A DNA stretch of 64,000 bases. Source: Blastomyces gilchristii SLH14081. Its lineage: Eukaryota; Ascomycota; Eurotiomycetes; Onygenales; Ajellomycetaceae. The notes beneath the pieces were generated by a model. That model was not told the origin of the DNA. It saw only the letters and a list, made by a program, of their open reading frames with translations, and ran no database searches. The position numbers were made by a program, and so were the translations under genes. The DNA lies in contig NW_003101665.1 of assembly GCF_000003855.2 (NCBI RefSeq), positions 476,828-540,827 on the forward strand, written 5' to 3'. Every line of letters starts with the position of its first letter. Position 1 is the stretch's first letter. This document shows positions 12,253 to 25,365 of the stretch, one piece after another.

Positions 12253-15200
12253 AGTGTGCCCAGTCTGCAAGCCCCTGATCCCGTTTCTCATCGACAAAAA
12301 TTGTGTAGGCTACTGCTGGCTAGCCGCTGACCGCACGGGTCTTCTTCCTATCTGTGCGGGTGCAGGTGGATTAGATGTTAGTCTGGGTGGAAGCGAGGGA
12401 CATTGAGGTGGTATTGGATGACTTTTCTGATGTCTCCCTTGTGGAAGAACCGGAGGGGGACCCGGGGTGGGATACCCCACGCTTAGTATGCAGCGCACAT
12501 GTGTCTGTGCGTGCCTAAGGCTAAAAGGTTTTTGCATCAGCAACCACCTAATTGGCTCATGTCACATGGGGGAGAAGGGAAGCAGAGCACAAACCTTGAA
12601 CGAGGCGTAGATGGAGAAGGAAAAATGATAAATCGAGTGAAAAGGGGGGGAAGGACAAGAAAGGAAGTTGCTATCTTGCCCAGGTAGAGGACTAGATCTT
12701 CGGGGGTATTGGCTGAAAGCTTTAGTAGGTGCACCGGAGAAAATATGGAACGAGATAACAGTGCCGCAAACGCATGTGTCGTATTTTGTGAAGAGGACGT
12801 GGGGTATCAAACCAGCAGAAAAGTAAGGGGAAAATTACATACAAAACCACATTGAAAATAAAAAGGGGAAAAAAGAGCCCATCTCAAAGTAGGACGCACC
12901 AACCTCGATGGGGATATTCGCGCACTACTTGTTAGAAATACAATCCCTTACATGTGGTTTTTTTTTTTTTTTTGCCCTATGCTCCTTTATTCCCCCCCCC
13001 CCCTTCAGGGCGGGTGAGACGATGATGGGGAGTGCGAGGAGCAGGCAGAGGAGGGAAAGAAGGTTTGGTGGCGGGTGCCATATTCATTAATCGTCATAAT
13101 GTGTCTTATGCCTATTCCCTTTCTTTCTTCCTCGTTGCTCCTTGTTTCTTTTTACCTTTCCCAACTTTCCCAATTCCCCTTTTTCCCTCCAGATAAGAAC
13201 GTGAGGAGAGAAGGGAGGGAGGGATGACGAGGAGAACTACAACGACGATAGCGATAGGCAGGAATGCAAATAGGGGGCCCGTATCTCTTGGGAGTGGTGG
13301 AGATAGAAAACCTCTACCATGAGACCACAGATGTCAGAAACAGAGCGGTAATCGAGCTCCTCAGCAAAGATAATAGGGAAAAGAAAGTGTAAGCCCAAAC
13401 AAATTCCGATTTGCAAGAGAGTAAATTTTAGGAGTAATGGGGGAAGATGGTCAAAAGCCCGACATTAAGAAAGGGCAATAACCCAAAAATCTAGACAGAG
13501 GAAAAAACATCAATAATGGCCCCTTTTACTCCGTACTTGTGTGACCTACAAATTGCAGAAAGGGACCAAAAAAAGAAAAAGCCAAACTAAAAGTAGCGAA
13601 ATATGCCGGCCCCTAAAAATAAACCAAAAAGAAAAGACAAAGCGAGAAAAAAGTAAAACAGGAGAACACTGTGATTGGACAAAAACGGATCGACATCTTC
13701 AATCAGCCTTGGTTTTCTTTTCCCCGTCAACTCTTTGTCGCCTATGTCGTGCGTTGTCCGGAGTTGCACCATTATTTTTGACCACGGCTTGAGCCAGCCA
13801 GACCCTGAAAAACTGCCAGCACCCCAAATAGGCCCAGTTGACAAAAGCAGGGTTCAAGACCACCCGCCGGCCGATTTGATCTCACCTTGTTAATTAGTAG
13901 GTTCGTATCGATGTCATGAAGAGAGGAGAACTGGTGGGGTGACGAAATAATGCAAAATTTTATGCAGGAATCATTGATGGTGGTAGCTATGAGGAAAAAT
14001 TTTCTCGGTCACATTTTTCAAGGGGGGAATTATCGGGTTTTCTTTTTCATGACGAGGTGGAGGGGCCCGAAGACGAAGGCACGGATCTTCTTTTCTTCGA
14101 TTCCGCACAGGAACCTAGGGACAAAAATGATCAATTAATACTTGAGGTACAGTCATAACGTAGGTTTGGCCATGTTCACAACATATTTTCCCAACATATA
14201 CAGCACATTGTGTGTCTCCAGTGAGCACAAATCAAACACTGCCGATAAGGGACGAGGGGTGAAGGTCGAGCAGATGACGGACGACGGAATTTACGTACTG
14301 CATTCTTTCGGAGCGGTTTCCCTAATCCCGTGATTGCTTCACTCAGTACAATTCTGATGTCCAGGGCTCTCTTTTCTTATGCATTGGTTAAAAAGAAAAT
14401 GTGTTCAAACATACCGCGAGATCACATTTGGCGGGCATCGTATCTGTGTTTGATGATATTCGGAGCACCAGGCGTAAACCAAGTACAACTTGTGACCACA
14501 ACTGTGAGTCAACTCTCTATAATCGCACATCTTTCCTATGTAAAAGTGGTAACGAAAACAAGGCTTTGTTCTTAGCTAGGCGTATGAGTGGTAAGTCAGA
14601 GGTACTGGCTGCTAGGAGACAAATTTGAGCAGGAGCAGTAGCGGTTCTGATCCATGCCTTTTAAATGATTTCTCTCAGCGGAAAACAAATGAAGGTCAAT
14701 TTGATGGCCCAGGTGCAAGGGAAACATCCTTAAACATGCAACGCTGAAGTGGTTGTTGCCTCTCAAGAGAGCTCAGCGTATTTCCTCCGGTTCGGATAAT
14801 GACGCTGAACCTATCCATATCGTAGGTTCCAGTCCATATATACCAGGAAACAAAAGCCGCTCGCTGCTGTGGAACACAACGAAGATATGTAAGGGAAGTA
14901 TATCATTAAGACCAAATCTTGGAAACTTTCCAGCACAAGGACCGAAGGTGGTAACTAGCTTCCGAGCATGCGTGCTGAGTGATCAGTTAAGAGACAAAGT
15001 AAAACGAAACCGGCAGTTCACACTATCATTGCCAAACGAACAAATGGGAAGGTAATATAAGAGTGCGGAGCTTCAACTAGCAGGGTTTATCAGTCATGGC
15101 GGAGATCCGCCCCCCTTCCCTAAGGCTTGTTGTCCCGGCGTCCCAAACTGGCCTGCGCGGGAGAAGCCGTCCGTCGTGGCGTTTTTGTTTCTTTTGTTTC

Positions 15201-16104
15201 CCCTTTTGCTTTTGAGAGTCAAACAGCTCGCTGTAGTAAGTAATATGATTCATGCAGGGCTAAAGGTTGAAGATTCAATTCTTGTCTCTTCCACCCACCC
15301 GCCGCGCCCTGCATGCATAAGGTGGTTTTCTCCTTCTCTTGATATGAGAAATAGCTCCTTGCCACCGACGGGACACCAAGCTAAGTACTGTTTTGTCACC
15401 AACAAGAAGGGGAATATCCTTTAACTCTGATTGCTTAATCCCCGGCACAACAGGCCTGTTTCCGAATGCTTGTAAACCCTGTTATCGTGCAGATATTCCC
15501 TCCTTGTGCATCGACGTTACCGACCAACTAGCCCAATTGCGGTCGTGCGGTCGACACAGTCCACTGAGACGCAGGCAAACGATCATTCGATGTTGTAACC
15601 GAGTCGTAATCACGGAGTGAGAAGGCGAGGATGGACTTCAGGAATCACAAGAATGCTGTCCGAGGAACGCGGAACGAGCAGAAAAGCGAAAGGCACCCCC
15701 CCTCCCCCCTGCCTCCAACGAGACTCGTCTTATGCCATGTAGTAAACATCCAGCACAACCTAAGCACAACCTTATCAGATAACACCCCGTGGCTATCTAA
15801 CACGCTGACACAACGACACAAGGCGGCCTCTTTCACAATTTCGGAGTGCAGAGCGGCAGAACCAGTGCAACGGGAACCAATCTATTACGAACATTTGCAT
15901 CAAACCAAGAATAGAACAACTGACTATTAAGCATCTACACGAGAAAGGTATATTCGCAAAAGGAAAATTAAAAATGAGAATATGGGTATCCAAAGGAGCA
16001 TCCTACCTGCTATGCTTGACAAAGATATTATAAAAAAACAAAGGTGAGTGGACGTGGACAAACAACTCCACCAACAAAACAATCGTTCGTTCATTGTTCA
16101 ACAA

Positions 16105-17847
16105 TCACATCGACTGGATTGCATTATTGTCTAGCCAACCTCGAGACATTTCGACGGCTTTCGACCATTGTTTATACATCCTCGAGCTTTCTGATTCAGT
16201 TATTTGGGGTTTGAAGACCGTCCTACTCGACTTGTTCATTCCTCGTAATGCATCAAGGTCCTTAAAGATGCCAATCGCGTATCCCGCCGCAATAGCAGCA
16301 CCTAGCGCGGTAATCTCGTGCATCCGTGGCCGTTCAATTGGCATTTGGATAATATCCGATTGGGACTGCATGCATATGTCGCTAGCAGACAGCCCGCCAT
16401 CGACCGTCAGCTCCTTCAGCTTCTCGCCGCTGTCTTTCTCCATTGCATCTAGGATTGCTTTGGTCTGGAAGCACACAGCTTCCAATGTTGCCCTGGCTAT
16501 GTGTCCTCGTTGCGTGTGCTGAGAGATGCCGAAAATTGTGCCTTTTGCATCATCAATCCAGTAAGGAGCAAATAATCCGCTGAAAGCAGTAACGAATACA
16601 CATCCACCCGAATCAGGCACAGTGGCAGCTTCGTCGTTGATTTTCCTTGCATCCCTGAAGAAGCCTAAGTTGTTCATTAGAAAGCTGACACCACTTCCAG
16701 CAACCGCAATACTTCCTTCCAAGGCATATACAGGTGATTCGCCTAATTGATATCCAACTGTTGCAAGTAGACCATGCTTAGATATTACGGGTGACTTCCC
16801 CACATTATAGAGAAGGAAGCAGCCGGTCCCGTAAGTGTTTTTAGCTTGGCCAGGCGAGAAAGCACAGTGGCCAATCAATGCAGCGGATTGGTCTCCAAGA
16901 CAGCTCGTTATTTTGATGCCTTTCAAGGGGCCAGCCGCCATTGAACCAAATGCCGATTCGTGGGCAGAAGCAATAATTTTCGGGAGCTTTATTTTCGAGC
17001 GATCAATCTCAAAAAAGTTAAGCAAGGTCTCATCATACTTGAGAGAGTGCAGATTTGTGAACATGGTTCTAGAGGCATTGGTCACATCTGTGACGAAGAC
17101 GTCGTTCTTTTTCCCGCCGTTTAGATTGTAGATGAGCCAAGTATCAACAGTTCCGAATGCTAATCGACCATCGTCGTATGCCTTTTTCACATCAGGGATA
17201 TTTCGAAGGAGCCAAACCAGCTTGGCAGAGGAAGAATAAGTTGAGAGTGGAAGCCCACATATCTCTTGCAGCTTGTCCGCCCCCTCTTTTGACTTTAGCT
17301 CTCTAACCAACGATGTGGTCCGCGTGTCTGGCCATGCGATCGCATTATTTAGCGGTTTTCCCGTCTCCCAATCCCATACGACTGTGGTTTCGCGTTGGCT
17401 GGTTAGACCTATTGTCTGAATATCTGCGATTGAGAAACCTTTGGAGGTAAAGGCCCTGGTTGCCTGTTCAATGCATTTCTCCACCGAGGAGACTATTTCT
17501 TCTGGGTCCTGTTCATGCCACCTGCAAAATCAGATATAGAATATTTCTTCTTGTCAGCTGCGATCGTCCCTTGTGCCCTTCACGCATCGACAAGGGAGGG
17601 GCAACCTCGCCTACCCAGAACGCTCGCAAATGCGACTTAGTTCCACCTGATGGGAAGCCACTAGATTGCCTTCGTCATCAAAGATAATGAACCTCGATGA
17701 AGTGGTGCCTTGGTCAATGGCACCTATATATCGCCCTGACTTTGGGTGCTGTGGTTGATCAGATGGCTTCGAGGCCGCTTGGCTATCGCTCTCCGTGTCG
17801 AGGAGGTCCGTGGATAGGACGTGTTTGAGGACGAAATCGCGTATCAT
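16105..17847 (-). CDS. Glycerol kinase (FGGY family)
   Basis: Phosphorylates glycerol to glycerol-3-phosphate with ATP, opening glycerol catabolism and feeding phospholipid synthesis. Two exons: 17615-17847 and 16105-17521, 549 aa. The splice rebuilds the segment ending SGWHEQDPEEIV. N-terminal FGGY ATP-binding signature IGAIDQGTTSSRF is at about residues 41-53. Later motifs are GLTSQRETTVVWDWETGKP, TYGTGCFLLYNVG, ALEGSIAVAGSGVSFL, GLFAPYWIDDAKGTIFGI and VDGGLSASDICMQSQSDI. The first ATG in frame is at 17847 (MIRDFVLKHV); about 40 residues precede the kinase core and lack a clear targeting signal. Catalytic and binding regions appear intact. Equivalent to yeast GUT1. Confidence 0.95.
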
Positions 17848-19965
17848 ACCGTACGAATTTTGTCCAGAATACCGGGAGGTCAGGTCCAACGAGGATATCG
17901 AACAGAATTTCGTGTGATCTATTTAGTGCGATTCTAGGATTTTCCAGGCCGCTCAGAGAATGAATCAGGCTTTACAATCCGGCAATAGGGGGGACAAGTG
18001 AGTGAAAGTATGGTAGATTGGGGGGAAGATGGGGATAAATTCAGCCGATGAAGAGGAGAAGGGAAGATGAAGAAAAGGAAGAGGGAGGCGCGGAGCAGAA
18101 ATGGTAATGATGGTGGTTGTGGCGGACGTGGAGAGTACTCATGACGCCGAGCACGAGATGTTGGACGACTCGGCGGAGTTGGAGACTGGTTAAGGCGTGG
18201 GGCAAGCCGCCAGATAGCCTTTGGCTCGACCAACTTGTCCATATAGTTACTAACATTAACCTGCTGAATCGCGTCTTATATATATATATATATATGTGTG
18301 TGTACAGTACATACATTAATGCCAAGGGGAGAGCAGCGGTGATAGAAGGAAGAATGGGGATGTGTTAGGGCCCTTAGGGGTGTTATATATATCAACAAAA
18401 ATATATAAGTAAGTCCCAACAGCACACGCGCCCTCGGAATTTTATAGAAACAGCCAAGTTCTGCTTGGTGCTAGTTAGTCACTCGCATATCTACGCGGGC
18501 CAGGGGTAATTTCCTGCATTTTTAGCTACTTCTTGGGATTTGCAAATAGGCTAGCTTTCGCCCGCTACTCACCCGCTAGGCCATGGCGTTCATCCATTGC
18601 CTCACATACGGAGTAGTCAGTACAGTAGTAACTAATCCTTTCCCCCTCCTCGTCTCTCGAGTCTCAGGAGAAAATTTGGAAACCATGCATCTGATTGGAT
18701 AGGAATATTCTGTACATCCGACGGGCGCATTATGTATGTATGTACATGTACCTCCGATCATATACTACTACGTGCATGACGAAATCCTGCAACGCCCTGC
18801 GTTCCTTGGTTGAAAAGCGCCTCCTCGATGGCCGACGACTCAATGCAGCGAAAAATGGAAAAAAAAGAAAAAGAAAAGAAAAAAGCATGACCCGCTAGGT
18901 CAATTGGCTAGATCAATTGGGTGGTGACAAGGCCCACAATAATAATTAAGCTCTAGAGGAAGAAATATATACGCAGCGTAAAGCATATCAAATCTTATTT
19001 TCACTAGTTATTATCTACACAGTATTATCAGAGTGGTGAGGAATTTAAAATAAATTTTGCCAGATGCCATGGCCCATATAAACTATATGGGACGATGTTT
19101 CTACGGCTATCCTAACAGATTTATATAAGTCGATATTGTGGTTTTTAAAGCCGCACATTTGATGCATATGCATATCTTGTAATCCATTATTTTCCCTCCT
19201 CCGCACTTCTCTCGCCATGGCCAAAGTTCGGGGACCTAACCGCTGTAAAACCCGCTTCACAAATCGGACGGATGCCAGCGGACAGAACACACTGTCCTTG
19301 TGACGATTCACCATATCTCATACTTCATTCAGAATTTTAAATAGTCCACTATAACTTATTTCAGAATATAAGGAGAATTCCAAACGCGCAAGCTTTGAAA
19401 AGTGTCTTGATGGCACATAAAGTGACGTGTAATCAACCCTAACTCTAATTCCTCTGCAAACCACTTTGACAACTGGATATCATGCATATATGGATTTCAT
19501 ATAAAACGGTCCAAGAACGAAAAGAAGATCTCCCGGCTTATGAGCTCTTCGCCTTGGGCCCATCTCATTAGCTCGCTCGGCCTTTCGCATCCGTCAATTC
19601 GATCTTCCGCCCCACATTATTCAGGGGAGGAGATATAGATAACAAAAGCTGTGCTTTCGCTAGTTTGGACTATTTATTAAATATTAGACATTATACTGGA
19701 ATATTAATTAGACATTATATGGCGGCAGTATCCACCTAGCCAGCAGAAAAGATAAAGACCATCCTCGCTCGCCGATGTTAACATCCATTGGCATCTCAAA
19801 CAACGCCCGAGTGCGACACACCTTATCCATCTTTGATGTCTTCCTTCTGCGCCGGCTGACATAGCATACACCCCGGCGGAAGAAAACATTAACATTAATT
19901 GTCATCGCCCGTTATACTCATCTAGTTCGCGCGGATGTTTTGCACACCGGTCGTATCTCATTCTC
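17848..19965. other. Gene-free spacer upstream of the glycerol kinase gene
   Basis: No supported gene. A GA/CT-rich tract at about 17990-18110 is pyrimidine-rich on the kinase strand and probably belongs to its promoter or 5' leader. A (TA)n(TG)n microsatellite lies at about 18277-18304 and TACGGAGTA at 18607-18615. Confidence 0.5.
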
Positions 19966-20972
19966 TCAGACCTTAGGGACCCTAGGTCCGGTCTGTTGCA
20001 GCTCAATGACATAGGCATTCGCCTTGTCGCTTTTCTGAAACCGCCTCTCCTTGTGACACGCCATGCACACGAAGACGAGAAGGATCAAGTGGAATACACT
20101 GTCATATCTAGCCCACCACAGGAAAATTTAGTTGGTTAGCTTGTGTGAACATCATGAATAGTAGAAGATAGGAAGTTCAAAACATGCGATGTGAGCGGAA
20201 GAGGGAACGTAGAGAGAGGGGGAAAAAGGGGGGAAAAATGCCTGAAGGGCGAAAACTGGCAAATCGATAAACGTCAAAACCTGCGCCGTCCTCTCGGTAG
20301 CTGTTATCCTTTTCGTCACGGCGCATTCCTCGCTCTTTTTCACATCACAGGGACCCCAGGTGATCATGACATCGCATGCAAATCCACTCAAGCTAGCCAA
20401 GGACAGCGCGGTGATCAGGTCAAATCCAACGGGGATGCCTGGGTGCATCGACGCCCTTGACTTCTTCACCCATACAGCTATTACATAGGCAAGTGAGCAA
20501 ACGAAGGGCAAACGAAGGTAAGCGCGAGCTTTGGTGTTTGTTAATATTAATTAGCCCATGATCGAACGAACATTGTTGAATCAGCCAAAGGGAATAAAAG
20601 CAAAAGGTGACCGATGATTGCTGATTTCTTATCGCGCAGCAAATCAATACTTTGCATAGATGGAACTGCGTTCTCTCGTCCACAAGAGTACTCACTGGTG
20701 CCATGAAGAAAATGGCCGCGATTCCTCCCACGCCATCGATGTATACATGTCTAAATGATTTGCCCACCCACCTTGTTGTTAGTGGGGAGGTAGGTATATC
20801 ATAGGTCAAATGAGATAAAGACTTCCAACAGGAGGCTACCATCTCACTCCTGCTGCGATATAGCATAAGTCACCAAACAAAAGCCACAAACGCCCGTGAA
20901 GATCGTGATAATCCCCAGAACATAGTTGAAGTGTAAGTGCTTGTACGCCCTGTCGTAGTTCGATCGTGGCAT
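19966..20972 (-). CDS. Small multi-span membrane protein (hypothetical)
   Basis: Rebuilt by hand from four exons: 20848-20972, 20692-20750, 20273-20477, 19966-20107; total 531 nt, 176 aa. It begins MPRSNYDRAYKHLHFNYVL and runs into a hydrophobic span (GIITIFTGVCGFCLVTYAI), then YIDGVGGIAAIFFMAP, a basic loop WVKKSRASMHPG, FDLITALSLASLSGFACDVM, a loop with CDVKKSEEC, and a last span FHLILLVFVCMACHKERR. The pattern suggests four membrane segments, MARVEL-like in layout, with a charged C-terminus. Exon 1, exon 4 and the exon 1/2 junction are strong. The donors of exons 2 and 3 (GTACTC, GTTTAT) are less typical and were chosen for phase. No named family recognised. Confidence 0.6.
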
Positions 20973-21929
20973 GATCTTTGTTGCAGAGGGGGGAAGGAGG
21001 GACGTCTGGTGCAGTTGGTCGGCAACAGAAAAGCACGTTGGATTGGATCGCTGTGAAAATGAACGTCTTTTGAAGTAAAAAATTTACTTTGAGAAGCACC
21101 TGGAGCTCTTGAGAGATTCAAGAGTTCTGAAGCTCATGCTTTTATGTGCTGCTGCACAAGAGAAATCGCCGTTCATCATAGCTCGTTTCAGCTCTTGTGC
21201 GTTTGGAGGTATGTGAGGGGGCCAAATGGTATGCTGTCAAGCAATATTAGACGTCTAAGGCTGATCAGCTGTAACTAGTAATGATGTGCAAAAAGTGCGG
21301 CTTCTCTCCGTGTTTCTTATTTATTTATACTTCTGACGTCGTTGCGAGGTGATCCGCCGATGGTTAATGGGGAATGAGGTTGCCTTGACCGTACTTGTTG
21401 GGCCGGCCTTCTTAAGATGAACCGATCCTTTGGATAGTGACAAAACCGACTCCTAGGGGACACGGAATGATTAGCTTCAATTTTTTGACATACTGCGCCC
21501 CATACTCTAGATACTTTACATCATCTGTTGGAACATCTTATGGGCCATTTACCCCCGTTCACTTCAAGCTTTAGTAGCAGGTTTTATACGAGGCTATAAA
21601 CCTAATTCAAGCACATATCATAAAATAACGGCGAGAACGTTGATATTCCTATTTCCTTGTCGAATAAAACGTCTAAATTCTGGGGCTACGTCCTGCGCTT
21701 CTGTTAAGTGCTCATATTCTGGCAATATAGAATCGCCGAAAAAACTGGACCTCTTTTCTTCCCTCCCCCCCAACTTCAAAGGAAAAGAATGGGGGGGACG
21801 CATAGCCTCCTCACGGATGAATTGATAGCAATAGCCATGTGTTTCCAAACGTAAAATAATGGGATTGGGGTAACCATTATTAGTGAGGTATATACAAATG
21901 AAAAATTCGCAGCGTCTTGCTTTGTGGTT

Positions 21930-21964
<35 letters not shown>

Positions 21965-22109
21965 TGGTTCTCGTTTTCTGCTTTTTCTTAATTTACAAAA
22001 GGACTAAACAAATGGTGGGAGTAACTTTGGGGTGCCGTAGGGAGGGTGGAAACGATTAGATACTTTAAACCCTATGGCACAAACGCAACACCTGCGCCGC
22101 GAGCATTAT
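20973..22109. other. Gene-free spacer with (TA)n microsatellite
   Basis: 5' flank of the small membrane protein and 3' flank of the DUF3429 gene. It contains an uninterrupted TA dinucleotide repeat at about 21934-21961. No coding region supported. Confidence 0.55.
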
Positions 22110-23222
22110 TTATTGCTCTTCGGTGGACTCCGCTGCCTTGACGGCCGCTGTCTCCTTTTGCCGGCGCGCCAACTCTTTCCACTTCTTGGTCAGTTCGTTC
22201 CGGGACTCATAGTGGGTGGCAAGGGCTTCACGGCCGATCAGACTGATAACGATGCTGGCACCGACAACGAAGGTCAGGACGAAGCGGTACATGTGGTACC
22301 AGGATGGCGTCCAGCCCTTAACCGCGGCGCGGGCGTCGTTATAGTACAGGAAGGTGAAGGCACAGAACTGAGAGATCAGGGCGTATTCAATAGGCATGAA
22401 TAGGGTGGGCCAGGCGACGGCAGGTGCGACGACACCAATAGCATATCGTTGGTAGCCAACCTTTCCACCGTAGCCGGCCCATTCCAGACCCCAGTGGATG
22501 GCGCCGAGGAAAGAGAGGATCTATAAAAAAGAAATTAGAATGCCCCCAAATAATGTAAGGAAACCTAGGAGGGGGATGACAAGGCATGTGAGAGGGACTT
22601 ACAACTGCGCCATATCCAACCTGAACCGGCTCAAGAATGCTCATCATCATTTCCGCAGTTTGGCCGGTGATGTAGTAGCCAGTACCAGTGGTGATGGCAT
22701 TGTTCAATTCCCAGGACAAGTAAACAGTTTGAAGCGAAGTCGCGAGGTAAGGAAGGACACCGGCCAATCCGAGGTACAAGGCTTCTTTGGGAACTTCCTT
22801 GAGAGAGAAAGTCTCACGGATAATTTTCTATACAAATTTGCCCCGATGTTAGTGTTTCTTGCGATGGAAACCCAATTCCCGGCCTTCGTCCGCGACCGAC
22901 GTCGCTGGGAGAGCAAAATACTGACCATATCGCTCTTTACACCAGCCATCATATCAATATCCTCCTCTTCCTCAGCCTTCCGCGCTGGCGTAGGCTCGTT
23001 GGTCTTGACAGCAGCTGTCGAGGCATATCGGGTAAGAGCGGTGGTTGTAGGTTTGCGGGCGGCTAGTGCGAGAGATGTCGAACGAGTGACAGCGGCTTGG
23101 CGGACAGACGAAGTCAATTGGGCCTTGAAAATGGTGCTGGACAATGCCGAGCGTGTTACAGATGAATTTGAGCTGGTTGCTGCCCTCAGGATAGAGCGAG
23201 CAGCGGCGGTTCGGTAAAACAT
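22110..23222 (-). CDS. Mitochondrial inner-membrane protein, DUF3429/TMEM69-like
   Basis: Three exons, all in phase 0: 22926-23222, 22603-22827, 22110-22520; 310 aa. The first ~90 residues (MFYRTAAARSILRAATSSNS onward) are rich in Ser, Ala and Arg with almost no acidic residues, a typical mitochondrial presequence. The core starts after an acidic EEEEDIDMM stretch and has several membrane spans: ALYLGLAGVLPYLATSLQTV, ILSFLGAIHWGLEWAGYGG, YAIGVVAPAVAWPTLFMP, YALISQFCAFTFLYYND and RFVLTFVVGASIVISLIG. The GLAGVLPYLA and FLGAIHWGLEWA signatures are those I associate with DUF3429. The tail is charged and probably helical. Biochemical role is unknown; mitochondrial location is inferred from the presequence. 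Confidence 0.85.
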
Positions 23223-24625
23223 GGCGGGCGGGTAAGGATGGATTCGAGGAGACGGGGCGGAGGACTTCGGAGAACGCAAGACCACCAGCGGAGGGGGCAG
23301 GCTAAGCGCAGGTGGCTTCTAATTGCACTGGGAAACGGAGTAGAGGCTCGAGCGAGCGTAATGGAGAGAGATTGGGCACCGAGAAGGGCTTTGAGAGGAG
23401 AGTGGTGAGTCTTTGTCCCGACGTTGTCATTGATATTTGTTGTTTGGCCGGAGATGTTCAGGCGGGATTTGGTGTAACTATTAGGTAATCTCCTCGGTTA
23501 GTGCGCCGGGTGGCTGAATCCAGCTTAGTTCGCTTTGTCTGAAAACTCCGGATTCCAAATGTGATTGTTGGCGTACTGATTACAATTAATTCATGATCAC
23601 TGGGTGCTGATCTCACGATATGATTGTATTCATAATCTCAGAAGGCTGCAGACTTGAGATGGGTTTTGTGATAGAGCAAGAGTGCTGCAATGAAGACTCA
23701 GCTCCCTGTAAGCATGAATACTGAGAGCTGCCGAGACAAACTCATCTTTTGGTTGATTGAGCGTGTCAGACCTTGAAAAGTCCTATGCCATGTTCACTGG
23801 TTTCTGGACAATAGCAATGTTAAGTTGATCACAAGATTGAAAGGATTATAAGATGACTGACATCTGTTAGTTACACTCAGCATTTATGTTTGTGGACAGC
23901 CTTTAGCAGTCTCCTGTTACAACTGGCTCCCTCCAAAGCTCACACCTAAGTCTGCCGCTCAAAGATATCAAGCTGACCAAGATACATGCATATCATCCCC
24001 ATATACAGGTGCTCTGGGGGCTCGTCATATGTTTGAAACTCCGCGCAACTAGTTTAGCGGTAACAAATGCCAATCGGATTTTACAAAAAGTTCCAGGTTT
24101 ACGGCGACGCGCTAGAGTACTCACGCAACTACCTGAACATTCAAACCTGGTGATTCGGATCCCCTATAGGATTGATTGAGACGTTGAAAAAGCATGAATG
24201 GTGTGACTATACTCCGTACTCCATGGATTAAATAACACTGGTGGTGGTGGTGGTGGTTGGTGAAACAGGATGCCCGGACCTCAACACATTAAACGACCTG
24301 AAGTTCCTGAGAGTTTGAAACCTTGAAAGCCAGAGTTCAAGCCTTTCTATGCAAGGAAAGGACTAAGCAAGAAGTTGACTCTGTGCAGCTTCGTCCGGCC
24401 ATGTGTGTCTCGACCGGCAGACGAGAGCTGCTAGGGTGTGGTGCCAAGCCATCACAGCGAGGATGTTCCAGGACCAACCCCCCCCGCTGCAATTGTCAAC
24501 CTTCTCCTTTCCACGCTTCTATGAATTTTGTATACTGCCATTACAATTTCTCTAGTCGCCTCGGGGCCCAAGTCTCATCGTCCGGCAGATCTATACAATG
24601 TCTGCTACATTTGTTACATCGTCAC
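23223..24625. other. Gene-free spacer
   Basis: Upstream of the DUF3429 gene and of the decayed Zn2Cys6 regulator. It contains TACTCCGTA at 24210-24218 and a short (GGT)n run at about 24239-24257. No other gene supported. Confidence 0.5.
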
Positions 24626-25365
24626 ATGACCCCTACTTGTTCGCCATTGCACAAGGGCACGCGCAGTTGCTGGGAATGCAAGTTGCGGAAGATGAAGTGT
24701 AGATTCGATCCGAGAGTTGCTAGCATGCCCTGCAACGGCTGTCGACGACGGGACTCCCGATGTATTAGCCAGGACTTCCCCGAGGACCTCCCATGTGTCC
24801 CCATGGGCATTAGATCTGTGCGCAACGGGAGTCATGGCGCTCCCTTTGACGGCAGTACTCCTGCTGCTGCCACACCCAGTGAGAATGGCAGGGCAGATCC
24901 TAACATCGTCATACCTATGTCAAATGGACATTGAGCCTTCACGATACCCAGCCCCTGATAAATCTTCTGAGGTCCATCTTCCAGCTTCTAGTATTGTAGG
25001 ATTGCTACTGATTGTTTTCAGCAATATCTTACGAACAATGATACCGGGCGCCAGCTTCACAACATAAATATGAAATGCTTTCTCGATTCCTGCATGTGTC
25101 ATTACCATCGCGAGAAGATACGGAGAGTATCTGCAAAGCCAGTCGGCACTCGTCCATCCTCTCCCATGAATTGATGACTACCCCATATAGTACCCTCTAC
25201 CAGAACGGCCTCAAAACGCCCGATATCTTTCTCATGATTCCGGAACCAAAAATGCATCCGGCTCTGATCGCGAGGCCGCCAGCACGTCTGGTACATGCAC
25301 ATGTACATCTTCCTGCGATTGCCCGGCGTGCCTGTCTGCTTGCCTGCCCACAAACCGGCCCATAG
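24626..25365 (+). pseudogene. Decayed Zn(II)2Cys6 transcription factor
   Basis: From the ATG at 24626 the frame gives a complete binuclear zinc cluster: Cys15, Cys18, Cys25, Cys36, Cys39, Cys46 (spacing 2-6-10-2-6), within CWECKLRKMKCRFDP and CNGCRRRDSRC. The frame stops at 24934, far short of a normal regulator of 500-700 aa. A second conserved-looking segment of such regulators lies about 150 bp on in another frame (about 25085-25275): LPSREDTESICKASRHSSIL followed by LKTPDIFLMIPEPKMHP. The reading then becomes simple and stops. No intron I can propose joins the pieces cleanly and the regulatory domain is missing, so this looks like a truncated, frameshifted relic. A short zinc-cluster protein of 102 aa could still be made. 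Confidence 0.6.

Larger units (their letters stand above)
10297..16104. other. Long gene-free spacer, 5.8 kb
   Basis: No frame with recognisable domains on either strand. It holds an AT-rich CpG-poor islet (10940-11790), an ATGCATGC/ATAC-type repeat near 12215-12250, T and C homopolymers near 12958-13003, a TACTCCGTAC motif at 13527-13536, and long purine-rich stretches at about 13180-13680. It may contain untranslated leader or noncoding RNA, but nothing can be demonstrated. Confidence 0.5.
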
